Positions 29,788 through 42,992 of a stretch of 64,000 nt of DNA are shown one piece after another. This DNA is from Kineosporia babensis. GTDB taxonomy: Bacteria > Actinomycetota > Actinomycetes > Actinomycetales > Kineosporiaceae. Each line of letters starts with the position of its first letter. The stretch's first letter is position 1. The DNA lies in the NCBI RefSeq assembly GCF_021129305.1, contig NZ_JAJOMB010000013.1:179485-243484 (forward strand). Reading direction: 5' to 3'. The translations under genes and the position numbers were made by a program. The notes under the pieces were generated by a model, which did no database searches, was not told the origin of the DNA, and saw only the letters and a program-made list of their open reading frames with translations.

Positions 29788-31284
29788 GTGGTTGCCCCTC
29801 GCTCCGTAGCTGTTGTCACCCTGGGATGCGCCCGGAACGAGGTCGATTCGGAGGAATTGGCCGGACGTCTGGCCGCCGCCGGGTGGGAACTCGTCGACGA
29901 CGCCGAAAACGCCGATGTCGCGGTCGTGAACACCTGCGGCTTCGTCGAGCAGGCCAAGAAGGACTCGATCGACGTCCTGATGGAGGCCGCCGAGCTGAAG
30001 GACGACTCCTCGGCCCGGACGCAGGCCGTGGTCGCCGTCGGCTGCATGGCCGAGCGCTACGGCGAGCAGCTGGCCGACTCGCTGCCCGAGGCCGACGCGG
30101 TGCTCGGGTTCGACTCCTACGCCGACCTCTCCAGTCACCTCGACGCGATCCTGCACGGTGAGAAGCCGAAGTCGCACGTCCCGGTGGACCGGCGCACCCT
30201 GCTGCCGCTGACCCCGACCGCGCGCCGCTCCGCCGACGTCGCCGTCCCCGGCCACGCCCAGGACCCGGTGATCATCGGTGACCTGCCGTCCGGGGTCGCC
30301 CCGGTCAGCGGTCCCCGGGTGTTCCGGGCCCGGCTGGACGACCGGCCCTGGGCGCCGCTGAAGCTGGCCTCCGGGTGCGACCGTCGCTGCACCTTCTGCG
30401 CCATCCCGGCCTTCCGCGGGGCCTTCCTCTCCCGCCGCCCGGCCGAGGTCCTCACCGAGGCCCGCTGGCTGGGTGAGCGCGGGGTGAAGGAGCTCTTCCT
30501 GGTCAGCGAGAACTCGACCTCGTACGGCAAGGACCTGGGCGACATCCGGCTGCTGGAGACGCTGCTGCCGGAGCTCACCGAGGTCGAGGGCGTGGACCGG
30601 GTGCGGGTGTCCTACCTGCAGCCCGCCGAGCTGCGCCCCGGCCTGATCGACGCGATCGCCGGCACCGACGGCGTGGCCCCCTACTTCGACCTGTCGTTCC
30701 AGCACTCCTCCAACGCCGTGCTGCGCCGGATGCGCCGCTTCGGCAGCACCGAGGACTTCCTGGGCCTGCTGCGCGGCATCCGCGAGCGCAGCCCGCAGGC
30801 CGGCATCCGGTCCAACGTCATCGTCGGCTTCCCGGGCGAGACCGAGGCCGACCTCGAGGAGCTGGCCGGCTTCCTCACCGAGGCCCGGCTCGACGTGGTG
30901 GGTGTGTTCGGCTACTCCGACGAGGACGGCACGGAAGCCGCCACGCTCGAGGGCAAGCTGTCCGCCGACGAAGTGGCGATGCGGCTGGCTCACATCACCG
31001 GCCTGGTCGAGGAGCTCACCGCCCAGCGCGCCGAGGAGCGGATCGGCGAGCGGGTGACGGTGCTGGTCGAGGGCCCGGACGAGGACGACCCGGGCACCAT
31101 GGTCGGGCGGGCCGCGCACCAGGGCCCGGAGGTCGACGGCCAGGTGCTGCTGCCCGGCGTCGAGGCTGCGCCGGGCGACTGGGTCGAGGCCGTCGTGACC
31201 GAGTCCCTCGGTGTGGACCTGGTCGCCACCCCGGCCGAACTGGTCGGCACCCGGCCCGCGGCAGCGGTGAAATCAGCCGGGTGA
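29788..31284 (+). CDS. rimO: Ribosomal protein S12 methylthiotransferase RimO
   Basis: 498-residue radical-SAM enzyme that methylthiolates Asp of ribosomal protein S12. The N-terminal UPF0004 domain has three cluster Cys ([30 protein letters not shown]). The radical-SAM Cys triad is [17 protein letters not shown], with [11 protein letters not shown] later, and a TRAM-like domain closes the protein. GTG 29788 is chosen because TAGTCT (29776-29781) lies 6 bases before it; GTG 29782 would directly abut the -10. pgsA overlaps its stop. Confidence 0.95.
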   Translation: MVAPRSVAVVTLGCARNEVDSEELAGRLAAAGWELVDDAENADVAVVNTCGFVEQAKKDSIDVLMEAAELKDDSSARTQAVVAVGCMAERYGEQLADSLPEADAVLGFDSYADLSSHLDAILHGEKPKSHVPVDRRTLLPLTPTARRSADVAVPGHAQDPVIIGDLPSGVAPVSGPRVFRARLDDRPWAPLKLASGCDRRCTFCAIPAFRGAFLSRRPAEVLTEARWLGERGVKELFLVSENSTSYGKDLGDIRLLETLLPELTEVEGVDRVRVSYLQPAELRPGLIDAIAGTDGVAPYFDLSFQHSSNAVLRRMRRFGSTEDFLGLLRGIRERSPQAGIRSNVIVGFPGETEADLEELAGFLTEARLDVVGVFGYSDEDGTEAATLEGKLSADEVAMRLAHITGLVEELTAQRAEERIGERVTVLVEGPDEDDPGTMVGRAAHQGPEVDGQVLLPGVEAAPGDWVEAVVTESLGVDLVATPAELVGTRPAAAVKSAG

Positions 31285-31868
31285 GCACCACGACCAAGGC
31301 GCCGAGCAACTGGAACATCGCCAACGCGCTGACGCTGCTGCGGATCGCGCTGGTGCCGTTGTTCGCCTTCCTGATGCTGCACGGCGACGGTCAGGAGACC
31401 AGCTGGCGGATCGGTGCCGCGGTGGTCTTCGCCGCGGCGATCATCACCGACCGGATCGACGGCGACCTGGCCCGCAACTGGGGCCTGGTCACCGACCTGG
31501 GCAAGATCGCCGACCCGATCGCCGACAAGGCGCTGATCGGGGCTGCGCTGATCGCGCTGTCGCTGATCGGCGAGCTGTGGTGGTGGGTCACCGGGCTGGT
31601 GCTGTTCCGCGAGCTCGGCATCACCGTGATGCGCTTCTTCATGATCCGGTACGGCGTGATGGCGGCCGGGCGCGGCGGCAAGGCCAAGACGGTCGCCCAG
31701 TCGGTGGCGATCCTGCTGATGGTCTGCCCGCTGCCGGCCGTGGTGGAGCCGGTGGCCTACGTCTGCATGGCCGTCGCCGTGGGGCTGACCCTGGTCACCG
31801 GGCTGGACTACGTGGCCCAGGCAGTCCGGCTGCGCCGCTCCTCCGGTACTTCGGACCCGGCGGCCTGA
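31281..31868 (+). CDS. pgsA: CDP-diacylglycerol-glycerol-3-phosphate 3-phosphatidyltransferase
   Basis: 195-residue membrane enzyme of phosphatidylglycerol synthesis. The CDP-alcohol phosphotransferase signature D-x2-DG-x2-AR-x8-G-x3-D-x3-D appears as [11 protein letters not shown]...[13 protein letters not shown] (about residues 52-79). Four or five hydrophobic helices surround it. The GTG start overlaps the rimO stop (GTGA). rimO-pgsA-cinA-clgR is a conserved actinobacterial order. Confidence 0.94.
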   Translation: MSTTTKAPSNWNIANALTLLRIALVPLFAFLMLHGDGQETSWRIGAAVVFAAAIITDRIDGDLARNWGLVTDLGKIADPIADKALIGAALIALSLIGELWWWVTGLVLFRELGITVMRFFMIRYGVMAAGRGGKAKTVAQSVAILLMVCPLPAVVEPVAYVCMAVAVGLTLVTGLDYVAQAVRLRRSSGTSDPAA

Positions 31869-31932
31869 CCTCCCTCCCCTTCCTCCCCGCTCACCCCTGC
31901 TTCGCCAGCCGGTCGGGTGGCAGGCTGAGCCC

Positions 31933-32559
31933 ATGACTCAGCCCCACCAGCCAGGAGCCGAGCCGGCTGCTACGCCGGACCCCGGCCTCGCTGATCCGGA
32001 CCCGGCTCACTCAGAGCTGGCTGCGGAAATAGACCGGAATGCGGCCCTGATCATTTCTGCCCTGAGCGAACAAGGGCGGACCGTGGCGATCGCCGAGTCG
32101 CTCACCGGGGGCATGGTCTCGGCCTCGCTGGTGGCGATCGCGGGTGCGTCGGCGGTGCTGCGCGGAGCGGTGGTCGCGTACGCCACCACCCTTAAGAAGG
32201 ACATTCTGGGCGTCGATCCGGATCTGCTCTCAGCGAACGGGCCGGTCGATCCGGACGTCGCGGCGCAGATGGCGGCCGGCGTCCGAGAGCTGATGGGGGC
32301 CGATTTCGGGCTCGCCACGACCGGCGTCGCGGGGCCCGGCCCGGCCGACGGAGCGCCCGCCGGACGGGTTTTCGTGGCCGTCGCCGGGGTCCTGCCAAAG
32401 GTCCCGGATCTGGCAACTGACCAGGACTTTTACCGCCCCGTAGGTCACGGTGAGGTCACGGCCCGGGTGCGGCGGCTGGACCTGTCGGGGGATCGCGCGG
32501 CGGTCCGGCTGGGAGCCACCGCGCAGGTGCTGGATCTGCTGGTCGAGGTGGGTCGGTGA
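31933..32559 (+). CDS. cinA: CinA C-terminal domain protein, nicotinamide-nucleotide amidase (PncC)
   Basis: 208-residue stand-alone CinA C-terminal domain that deamidates NMN in pyridine-nucleotide recycling. Motifs: VAIAESLTGGMVSASLV (catalytic Ser), GAVVAYATTLKKDILGV, and TTGVAGPGPADGAPAGRVFVAVAG. The first 28 residues (Gln/Pro/Ala-rich) are not conserved. ATG 31933 is preceded by CAGGCT (31921-31926) at 6 bases, the CAnnnT variant also seen for nei and DUF3046. The N-terminal molybdopterin-binding half of full-length CinA is absent, as is common in this phylum. Confidence 0.9.
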   Translation: MTQPHQPGAEPAATPDPGLADPDPAHSELAAEIDRNAALIISALSEQGRTVAIAESLTGGMVSASLVAIAGASAVLRGAVVAYATTLKKDILGVDPDLLSANGPVDPDVAAQMAAGVRELMGADFGLATTGVAGPGPADGAPAGRVFVAVAGVLPKVPDLATDQDFYRPVGHGEVTARVRRLDLSGDRAAVRLGATAQVLDLLVEVGR

Positions 32560-32739
32560 ACGTCCGTGGGTGCGGCCGCGGCCGAGCCGGGTTCGTCAAG
32601 AGGCGGTCAAACCTGAGTCTCCTGGCCTCAACCCCGGAACAGAGCCGCCTTCGGGGCCGTTAGCCCTCACATGTCGCCAGCTGCCAACCGGTCCGAAAGT
32701 GCTGTCCCGGCACCCACAGTTCGGACTCCTACGCGACCG

Positions 32740-32762
32740 TTGTCGGTGCCGCGGGGTACGGT
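32740..32762 (+). promoter_or_regulatory. RecA-NDp-type DNA-damage promoter of clgR
   Basis: TTGTCGGTG (32740-32748), 8 bases, TACGGT (32757-32762) matches in full the tTGTCRGTG-N8-TAnnnT motif described for RecA-independent, PafBC-dependent damage promoters of mycobacteria. Transcription from here leaves a leader of about 200 bases before the clgR ATG. The rest of the 408-base cinA-clgR gap shows no gene. Confidence 0.75.
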
Positions 32763-32967
32763 AAATCCACCACGACCTACATCGGCCGGTCCACACCGGT
32801 CGGGCCCGATGAACGGCCGAGGTAAAGAACAGTCCGTCAAGTCGAACGGACGCCGGACTGTCGGCCACGCGGTCGTGACGGTTCGGGGGCAAGATGGTGC
32901 CAACACCGTCGAGTCCCGCCTTCCGGGCGGGGCGCCGAGGGTAGGACCACAGAAGGGAGGGCGCGCC

Positions 32968-33279
32968 ATGGTGCTTCTACGGCAGGAGATCGGCGACGTG
33001 CTCCGCGATGCCAGGCGCCAGCAGGGACGCACCCTGCGAGAGGTGTCCTCGGTGGCCCGTGTCTCCCTCGGCTACTTGAGCGAGGTCGAGCGCGGTCAGA
33101 AGGAGGCGTCGTCCGAGCTGCTGGCATCGATCTGCGGGGCACTCGACGTCCCGCTGTCTTCGGTGCTGCACGAGGTCAGCGAGCGGGTGGCTGCTGCGGA
33201 GAACATCGGGCCGGCGGCGGTCCGGGTTCCGGACACAGTTCCTGACGGGCTGGCCGGCGAACTGGCCGGGGCCGCATAA
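32968..33279 (+). CDS. clgR: XRE-family regulator ClgR (Clp gene regulator)
   Basis: 103-residue DNA-binding protein. The helix-turn-helix and flanks [42 protein letters not shown] are nearly diagnostic for actinobacterial ClgR, followed by [14 protein letters not shown]. ClgR activates clpP/clpC and other protease genes. The C-terminus ends in Ala-Ala, fitting its known turnover by Clp in relatives. ATG 32968 follows GGGAGG; the frame stays open upstream but without family sequence. The position after cinA is conserved; the pspA gene that often follows is missing. Confidence 0.88.
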   Translation: MVLLRQEIGDVLRDARRQQGRTLREVSSVARVSLGYLSEVERGQKEASSELLASICGALDVPLSSVLHEVSERVAAAENIGPAAVRVPDTVPDGLAGELAGAA

Positions 33280-33299
33280 CCCAAGAGCATTGCGCCAGT

Positions 33300-33336
33300 C
33301 CGAACGCCTCCGGGTCCCGCACCCGGAGGCGTTCGG
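33300..33336. terminator. Hairpin terminator after clgR
   Basis: 16-bp stem (33300-33315 with 33321-33336) and loop CCCGC between convergent clgR and nei; GCGTTTGCCGTT follows on the plus strand. Confidence 0.8.
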
Positions 33337-33371
33337 GCGTTTGCCGTTCCTGGGTCGTGCTTTGACACGAC

Positions 33372-34259
33372 CTAGCGCCGGTAGGGCGAACGCTGACGGG
33401 GCGGGGTCCGAGGCGAGGTGCGCTGGATGGCACCCAACGGGCGCCGCGGACGTCCATCATCGGTCGGCACCACTCCAGGCTGGCAGTGCGGGCACCAGAA
33501 CACCGGGCGCTCGTTCGGGGGTTCGCCCAGCGGCGCCACCCGGATCGTGCTGCCGCAGCGCCGGCACGGACGTCCGGAGCGGGCGTGTACGTAAGACTCC
33601 TGGCCCTTACGGGCGTTGCCCGTGGTGACCTGTACGGCCCGGTTCACGTTCACAACCATCAGCCGGTGCGCCAGCCGCACCAGTTCTTCCAGCTTGGCCA
33701 CCTCGCTGGTCGGGGTCCACGGGTTCACCCCGCGCAGGAACGCGGCCTCACTCATGAAGAACGTGCCGATCCCGGCGATCACCCGCTGGTCCAGCAGGAC
33801 CAGCCCGATCTCCCGCTCGCCCTGGTCCCGGACCCGCTGCGTGGCCTGCTTCAGGTCCCAGCCGGGGGCCAGGATGTCCGGTCCGAGGTGCCCGACCAGG
33901 GTGTCCTCCCGATCGGTGGCGATCAGATCCATCATCCCGAGGTGGTGCCCGATGGCCGTCCATTCCTGATTGGCCAGCACCGCTCGGATCTCGTGCTCGG
34001 CCCGCGGGCGGCGCCACGGCTCGCCGGTGCGGTGAACGTGCCAGGAGCCCTCCATCCGCAGGTGGCTGTGCAGCGTGGCGTTCTGCTCCATCCGCATCAG
34101 CAGGTGCTTGCCGATCGCCACGACCTCCAGCACCTCCAGGCCCTTGAGGTTCTCGCCGGCCAGTGAGGGCCAGCGCAGGTCGGCCTTGATCAGGCGGCGG
34201 CCGGCGAGCGCGGCATCGAGCCGGCGCGCGGTCCGCAGCACAACGTCACCTTCGGGCAC
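33372..34259 (-). CDS. nei: Endonuclease VIII/formamidopyrimidine-DNA glycosylase family (Nei)
   Basis: 295-residue bifunctional DNA glycosylase/AP lyase for oxidised bases. The active site MPEGD is complete (Pro2 and Glu3), as is the hairpin Lys (IGKHL, Lys51). A helix-two-turn-helix follows (LLDQRVIAGIGTFFMSEAAFLRGVNP). The zinc finger is CRRCG-x23-CPHC near residues 238-266. MPEGDVV fits the actinobacterial Nei rather than Fpg group. After the zinc finger is an Arg/Pro-rich tail of about 30 residues. The GTG start has CATGCT (34266-34271, minus strand) 6 bases upstream. Confidence 0.92.
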   Translation of the reverse strand: MPEGDVVLRTARRLDAALAGRRLIKADLRWPSLAGENLKGLEVLEVVAIGKHLLMRMEQNATLHSHLRMEGSWHVHRTGEPWRRPRAEHEIRAVLANQEWTAIGHHLGMMDLIATDREDTLVGHLGPDILAPGWDLKQATQRVRDQGEREIGLVLLDQRVIAGIGTFFMSEAAFLRGVNPWTPTSEVAKLEELVRLAHRLMVVNVNRAVQVTTGNARKGQESYVHARSGRPCRRCGSTIRVAPLGEPPNERPVFWCPHCQPGVVPTDDGRPRRPLGAIQRTSPRTPPRQRSPYRR

Positions 34260-34392
34260 CGCAACAGCATGCCTGCAGGTGGGGGGTTGTGCCGCCTAGC
34301 GGGGCAGGTCAGCTCGCCGGTGGCCGGGCGGACAGCCGGGCTGACAGCGGTACTGGTCGTCCCACGTCCCTCTGTCACATCAACAACGAACA

Positions 34393-34421
34393 TTGCACAA
34401 GAGTTGTTGTGCATCTATCGT
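34393..34421 (+). promoter_or_regulatory. Promoter and operator of the ArsR-like/MFS operon
   Basis: TTGCAC (34393-34398), 17 bases, TATCGT (34416-34421), then ATG 6 bases later. The spacer is filled by the inverted repeat TGCACAA-6-TTGTGCA (34394-34413), and CAACAAC/GTTGTTG arms overlap it. This is the layout expected for autorepression. Confidence 0.65.
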
Positions 34422-34427
34422 CGAAGC

Positions 34428-35000
34428 ATGGCGAATCCCGGTGAGGGCAACTTCCAGCTGAACGACCCCAAGGCGATGCGCGCGCTGGCGCACCCGCTGC
34501 GTCTGTCGGTGCTGGCCGAGTTGCGGGTGCGCGGGCCGCAGTCGGTCGGCATGCTCTGCGAGATTCTGGACGAGGCACCCGGCTCGATCAGCTATCACGT
34601 GGGCAAGCTCGCCCAGTTCGGCTTCGTCGAGGAAGCGCCCGAGCTCGCCCGCGATCGCCGTGAACGCTGGTGGCGGGCGTCGCACGTGCGCACATCCTGG
34701 TCTCCCTCCGACGATCTGAAAGACCCGGAGCGGCATCTCGCCTCGGGGGAGTTGCGGCGCGTGGTCGCCCGGCGGCTCCTGGCGGATTACGAGGCTTACC
34801 TAGACCTGGAGCCCACCCTGGAGCGGGAATGGGTGGAGGCAGCCGATGCCAGCGACGCCTTCCTGCACCTGACCCCCGAACAGATGCGTGAACTCCAGAG
34901 CGAGCTCAACGAGGTGGTCGAACGCTGGGAAGGCAAGGAGCCCGCTTCGGATGGCACCGAAACCGTGACAGTCGCCTATCAGCTGTACCGGAGGCCGTGA
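34428..35000 (+). CDS. ArsR-like winged-helix transcriptional regulator
   Basis: 190 residues. The N-terminal winged helix has DPKAMRALAHPLRLSVLAELRVRGPQ, then SVGMLCEILDEAPGSISYHVGKLAQFGFVEEAPELARDRRERWWRA, an ArsR/HTH_20 pattern with no metal-binding Cys. The C-terminal half is helical and acidic, typical of regulators paired with exporters. ATG 34428 is leaderless behind TATCGT. The stop overlaps the GTG codon ahead of the MFS gene. It very likely represses its own operon through the inverted repeat in its promoter; the ligand is unknown. Confidence 0.88.
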   Translation: MANPGEGNFQLNDPKAMRALAHPLRLSVLAELRVRGPQSVGMLCEILDEAPGSISYHVGKLAQFGFVEEAPELARDRRERWWRASHVRTSWSPSDDLKDPERHLASGELRRVVARRLLADYEAYLDLEPTLEREWVEAADASDAFLHLTPEQMRELQSELNEVVERWEGKEPASDGTETVTVAYQLYRRP

Positions 35001-35002
35001 CC

Positions 35003-36370
35003 ATGCAGGGGAGCTCGAAATCGCTGTACGCGCTGTATTTCGCGCACACGGTCTCGCTGACCGGCAACATGATCACGCTGATCGCGCTACCCCTGTATGT
35101 ACTCGAACGCACCGGCTCGGCCTCGGCCACGGGGGTGGCCGGCGTTGTCGCCACGCTGCCGATCGTGCTCGGGGGAGTGTTCGGCGGGACCATCGTGGAC
35201 AAGCTGGGCTACCGGCGAGCCAGCATCCTCACCGACCTACTCGGCGGATTCTTCGTTGCGCTGGTGCCGCTGCTACACGTCACGATCGGCCTTCCCCTGT
35301 GGGCCGTGTTCGCCCTGGTCTTCGTCGGCAGCCTGATCGACGCCCCTGGCCAAACCGCGCGGCGCGCGCTGCTTCCCGACGTCGCGGAGACAGCCGGGGT
35401 TCCCCTCGAGCGTGCCGTCGGCTGGATGGAAGCCACCGAACGCGCAGGCCGGTTGCTGGGCGCGCCACTGGCCGGCTTCCTGGTCGTGTCGCTGGGTGCC
35501 CTGGAGGCCATGTTCGTCGACACCGCCACGTTCTTGATCTCCGCATCGCTCGTGACGCTGTTGGTCAAGGGCAAGAGCCGAACTGGGGACGTTTGTGCCC
35601 CCGAGGAGTCGGCGGATCCGGAGGGCTACTGGCAGGGTTTGCGGGCGGGCCTGGCCTGGGTGGTGCAGGACCGGCTGATGCGCGCGATCGTGCTGCTCGT
35701 CGTGGTCACCAACCTGTTCGACGCCGCCGGCAGCGCGGTGCTGATGCCGGTCTACGCCGACCGCGAGCTCGGCGGCGCGGTCGCGCTCGGCCTGCTGGTC
35801 GGGGCGATGGGCGGCGGCGCGCTGCTCGGTTCACTACTGTTCGGCGCCGTCGGGCACCACCTTCCCCGCCGGCCGACCATGGTCATCGCCTTCACCCTGG
35901 CCGGTGGCCCGGTCTTCCTGGGGCTCGCCGCCGGACTGCCGCTGCCGGCGTTACTGGTGTTCAAGTTCCTCGCAGGTTTCTGCGCCGGTGCGATCAACCC
36001 GATCCTCGGCACGGTGATGCTGGAACGCATTCCGCCGCAGATGCGAGCCCGAGCCTTCGGCCTGGTCAACGCGGGCTGCTGGGCGGGCATGCCGGTAGGG
36101 AGCCTGGCCGCCGGGTTCGCGGTGGACCACCTGGGCCTGACCTCGACCCTGGTGGCGGTCGGAATCTGCTACATCGTGGTGACCCTGCAGCCCGCCCGAG
36201 GCGGGGCATGGACCGAGATGGACCGGCCTGATGCAGGTACTGAGGCTCCTCGGGCCAGCACCTCACCGTCTGCTGCCGCGGTTGCCCTGGCTCCTTCAGG
36301 CACCTCCGCAGCTCCTGGATCCTCTGCTGATGCGGTGGTTTCTGCGGCTCAGGATCCGGCCGGCCGGTAG
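35003..36370 (+). CDS. MFS exporter regulated by the adjacent ArsR-like protein
   Basis: 455-residue major-facilitator protein with 12 predicted hydrophobic segments. The loop between helices 2 and 3 (GTIVDKLGYRRASILTD) is the MFS A-motif, followed by DAPGQTARRALLPDVA, a pattern of the enterobactin exporter-like/DHA3 group. A poorly conserved Ala/Ser-rich tail of about 60 residues follows the last helix. ATG 35003 is preferred over GTG 34997 because GGAGG lies 8 bases before it. Drug or metabolite export is inferred from the family and the paired regulator. Confidence 0.88.
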   Translation: MQGSSKSLYALYFAHTVSLTGNMITLIALPLYVLERTGSASATGVAGVVATLPIVLGGVFGGTIVDKLGYRRASILTDLLGGFFVALVPLLHVTIGLPLWAVFALVFVGSLIDAPGQTARRALLPDVAETAGVPLERAVGWMEATERAGRLLGAPLAGFLVVSLGALEAMFVDTATFLISASLVTLLVKGKSRTGDVCAPEESADPEGYWQGLRAGLAWVVQDRLMRAIVLLVVVTNLFDAAGSAVLMPVYADRELGGAVALGLLVGAMGGGALLGSLLFGAVGHHLPRRPTMVIAFTLAGGPVFLGLAAGLPLPALLVFKFLAGFCAGAINPILGTVMLERIPPQMRARAFGLVNAGCWAGMPVGSLAAGFAVDHLGLTSTLVAVGICYIVVTLQPARGGAWTEMDRPDAGTEAPRASTSPSAAAVALAPSGTSAAPGSSADAVVSAAQDPAGR

Positions 36371-36487
36371 CGGCTTAACCGCTTTGGGCCTGCGCGAACG
36401 TCTGGCCCGCTTCTGCCACCTTGGTAAGCGTCCTGGCAGTCCAGCAGTATCCCCGACTGCTGTGGCCACAACCTGCGAGCGAAGGGG

Positions 36488-36925
36488 ATGATCGCGGACA
36501 TGTGGGAGCCAGAGCTCGCCGGCGTGCTGGAACTACCTTCAGGACGCCGCATCCGCGGACGCGGCCTACGCGCCGGACCGCCGCCCGGCCCCGACCCCGA
36601 GTTCGGGTTGTACCTACTGGCCAAGCAGCCTCCGCCTACCCCGTGGGCCGGCCGATGGATCCGATGGCCCGACTTCCGCCTCCCCACAGACCGCGAAGAC
36701 GCCCAGAAAGCGCTGCAAGCGGCCTGGGACCGAGCCGCCGAGCAACGCGTGGAGATCGCCTGCAACGGTGGACGAGGGCGCACCGGCACTGCACTGGCCT
36801 GCCTGGCGGTACTCGACGGGGTGCCGCCAGGTTCAGCGGTTGCCTATGTGAGACAGAGGTATTCGCGTCACGCGGTCGAAACGCTCTGGCAAAGGTGCTA
36901 CGTAGAACGGTTCGGCCAGATCTAG
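36488..36925 (+). CDS. Small protein-tyrosine phosphatase-like protein
   Basis: 145 residues with a recognisable PTP active site: WPDFRLPTD at residues 60-68 (WPD loop, general-acid Asp62) and ACNGGRGRTGTALA at 91-104 (Cx5R: Cys92, Arg98). The usual His before the Cys is Ala. The rest is basic and compact with no signal peptide. Probably a cytosolic phosphatase of protein tyrosine or a small phosphoester. It follows the MFS gene by 117 bases in the same direction. ATG 36500 is an alternative start. Confidence 0.7.
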   Translation: MIADMWEPELAGVLELPSGRRIRGRGLRAGPPPGPDPEFGLYLLAKQPPPTPWAGRWIRWPDFRLPTDREDAQKALQAAWDRAAEQRVEIACNGGRGRTGTALACLAVLDGVPPGSAVAYVRQRYSRHAVETLWQRCYVERFGQI

Positions 36926-37743
36926 CGCATCTCAGCGCCGGTTAGCCCGACCGAGCCCGACTGAGCCCGGCCCGCCCCACCTCCAGCCGTCACGCTTCCT
37001 GGCAGCGGTCTTGCTCAAGACCAGCTGCCTTGCTCGATGCTGGTCGTCAAGCTCTCTGGGGCGTTCTCTGGGGAGTCCATGGCTACTGCAGGGCGGAGTC
37101 GACCTGGCCAAGACTTATGGTCACAGCACAGGGCAAAGGGAAGAAGTCCCGGACCGTGAGCGGTTGGGCGGGGACACCTCGATCATGTGTACACCTGGTA
37201 CTGGATGCACCACTTTGACACATTGCGGGCAGTCGTTCGCCGGGCTTTGTGTCACAGCACTGTGGAGTAGGGGCCGCGCGGGCGCACCGCAGCTAAGGGA
37301 GTCGACCGCCGGCCGGGCGCTGGTGCGGGCGATTCCAGGGATCGCGGAAAGAAAGTGTGGCCAGAGCACACTTTGTTTCTGCGTTGTCGTGAATTCGCCG
37401 GGCAGCAGCAGGGGTGGAGAAGGATCGGGCTTGCACGGATTCGCCAAGGCTGGGTGGCAGATCCGCCGAACAAGCCGTCAAGGTCGGCGTGACTTCCAAA
37501 ACACGACCTAACACCTGCCACACTCCGGGCCAACGGTGGCGCTCCCGGGTTGGCCGTGGCGCTCTGGGCTCAACGGTGGCGTTCTCGGGCTGGGCCGTGG
37601 CGCTCCCGGCCAACCGTGGCGCTCCAGGTCATCTGCGGCCCGCCAGATCATCCCGCGACGTTTCTCGGCTCGGCGGCAACGTCCTTCCGTCGCATCTACT
37701 CGCCCTCCTGGCGAGCCCTGCGCCCCTCAGGCGTCCCACCTGC
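36926..37743. other. 818-base region without a recognisable gene
   Basis: Several overlapping open frames exist (the longest spans 37011-37511) but none has family sequence, an RBS or coding bias; composition is more mixed than in the flanks. Near its left end a 10-base GCCCGACyGA-like motif repeats three times (36942-36975). Its right end carries the 20-bp repeats. It looks like decayed or intergenic DNA between the convergent phosphatase and lhr. Confidence 0.5.
37531..37630. repeat. Five imperfect 20-bp tandem repeats
   Basis: GTGGCG begins at 37536, 37556, 37576, 37597 and 37616 (periods 20, 20, 21, 19). Units alternate between CAACGGTGGCG and GGCCGTGGCG types. Located about 115 bases beyond the lhr stop, outside any supported gene. 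Confidence 0.75.
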
Positions 37744-42645
<4,902 letters not shown>

Positions 42646-42652
42646 ACCAGGG

Positions 42653-42674
42653 ATCCTCACACGCACCACCGACA
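42653..42674 (-). promoter_or_regulatory. RecA-NDp-type DNA-damage promoter of lhr
   Basis: On the minus strand TGTCGGTG (42674-42667), 8 bases, GAGGAT (42658-42653), then 7 bases to GTG 42645. The -35 element matches the one at recA exactly; the -10 differs from TAnnnT only in its first base. Confidence 0.6.
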
Positions 42675-42764
42675 GTCTTCGATCAGAAATCATCGCCGCA
42701 GGTCACAGCGGACGCGAGCGCAATCGCCGCGCGCGGACGGCCGAACGGGTGGCATGCTCGTGCG

Positions 42765-42992
42765 GTGCGTAGCAGTGAGTTCTGGGATCTGGTCGACGAA
42801 GAGTTCGGGCGCGCCCACGGCCGCACGCTGGTCCGTGACCACGTGCTGCTCGAACTGGGCAACCGCACGGCCGAGCAGGCGATCGAGGCGGGCGAGCCGC
42901 TTCGCGAGGTCTGGTTCGCGCTGTGCGACTCGATGGACGTACCCGCGCACCGCCGCTGGGGCCAAGACGAGAAGGAGCGCCGCCGGGCATGA
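42765..42992 (+). CDS. DUF3046 family protein
   Basis: 75-residue helical protein, MRSSEFWDLVDEEFGRAHGRTLVRDHVLLELGNRTAEQAI..G..LREVWFALCD, the signature of DUF3046. It is found next to recA in most actinobacteria; its function is unknown. Start GTG 42765 has CATGCT (42753-42758) 6 bases upstream, the same GGCATGCT-N6-GTG layout as nei. Its stop overlaps the ABC ATPase start, so here it is also fused transcriptionally to an exporter operon. Confidence 0.9.
   Translation: MRSSEFWDLVDEEFGRAHGRTLVRDHVLLELGNRTAEQAIEAGEPLREVWFALCDSMDVPAHRRWGQDEKERRRA

Noticed and set aside
34501..34530. TGTCGGTG inside the ArsR-like gene as a further damage promoter
   Set aside because: No TAnnnT at the 8-base distance, and it lies within coding sequence in a conserved helix; similar chance hits occur in the M16 peptidase and ankyrin genes.
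37011..37511. 166-codon plus-strand frame in the gap before lhr
   Set aside because: No RBS, no recognisable domain, odd Cys/Ser-rich composition and atypical codon use; kept as non-coding.
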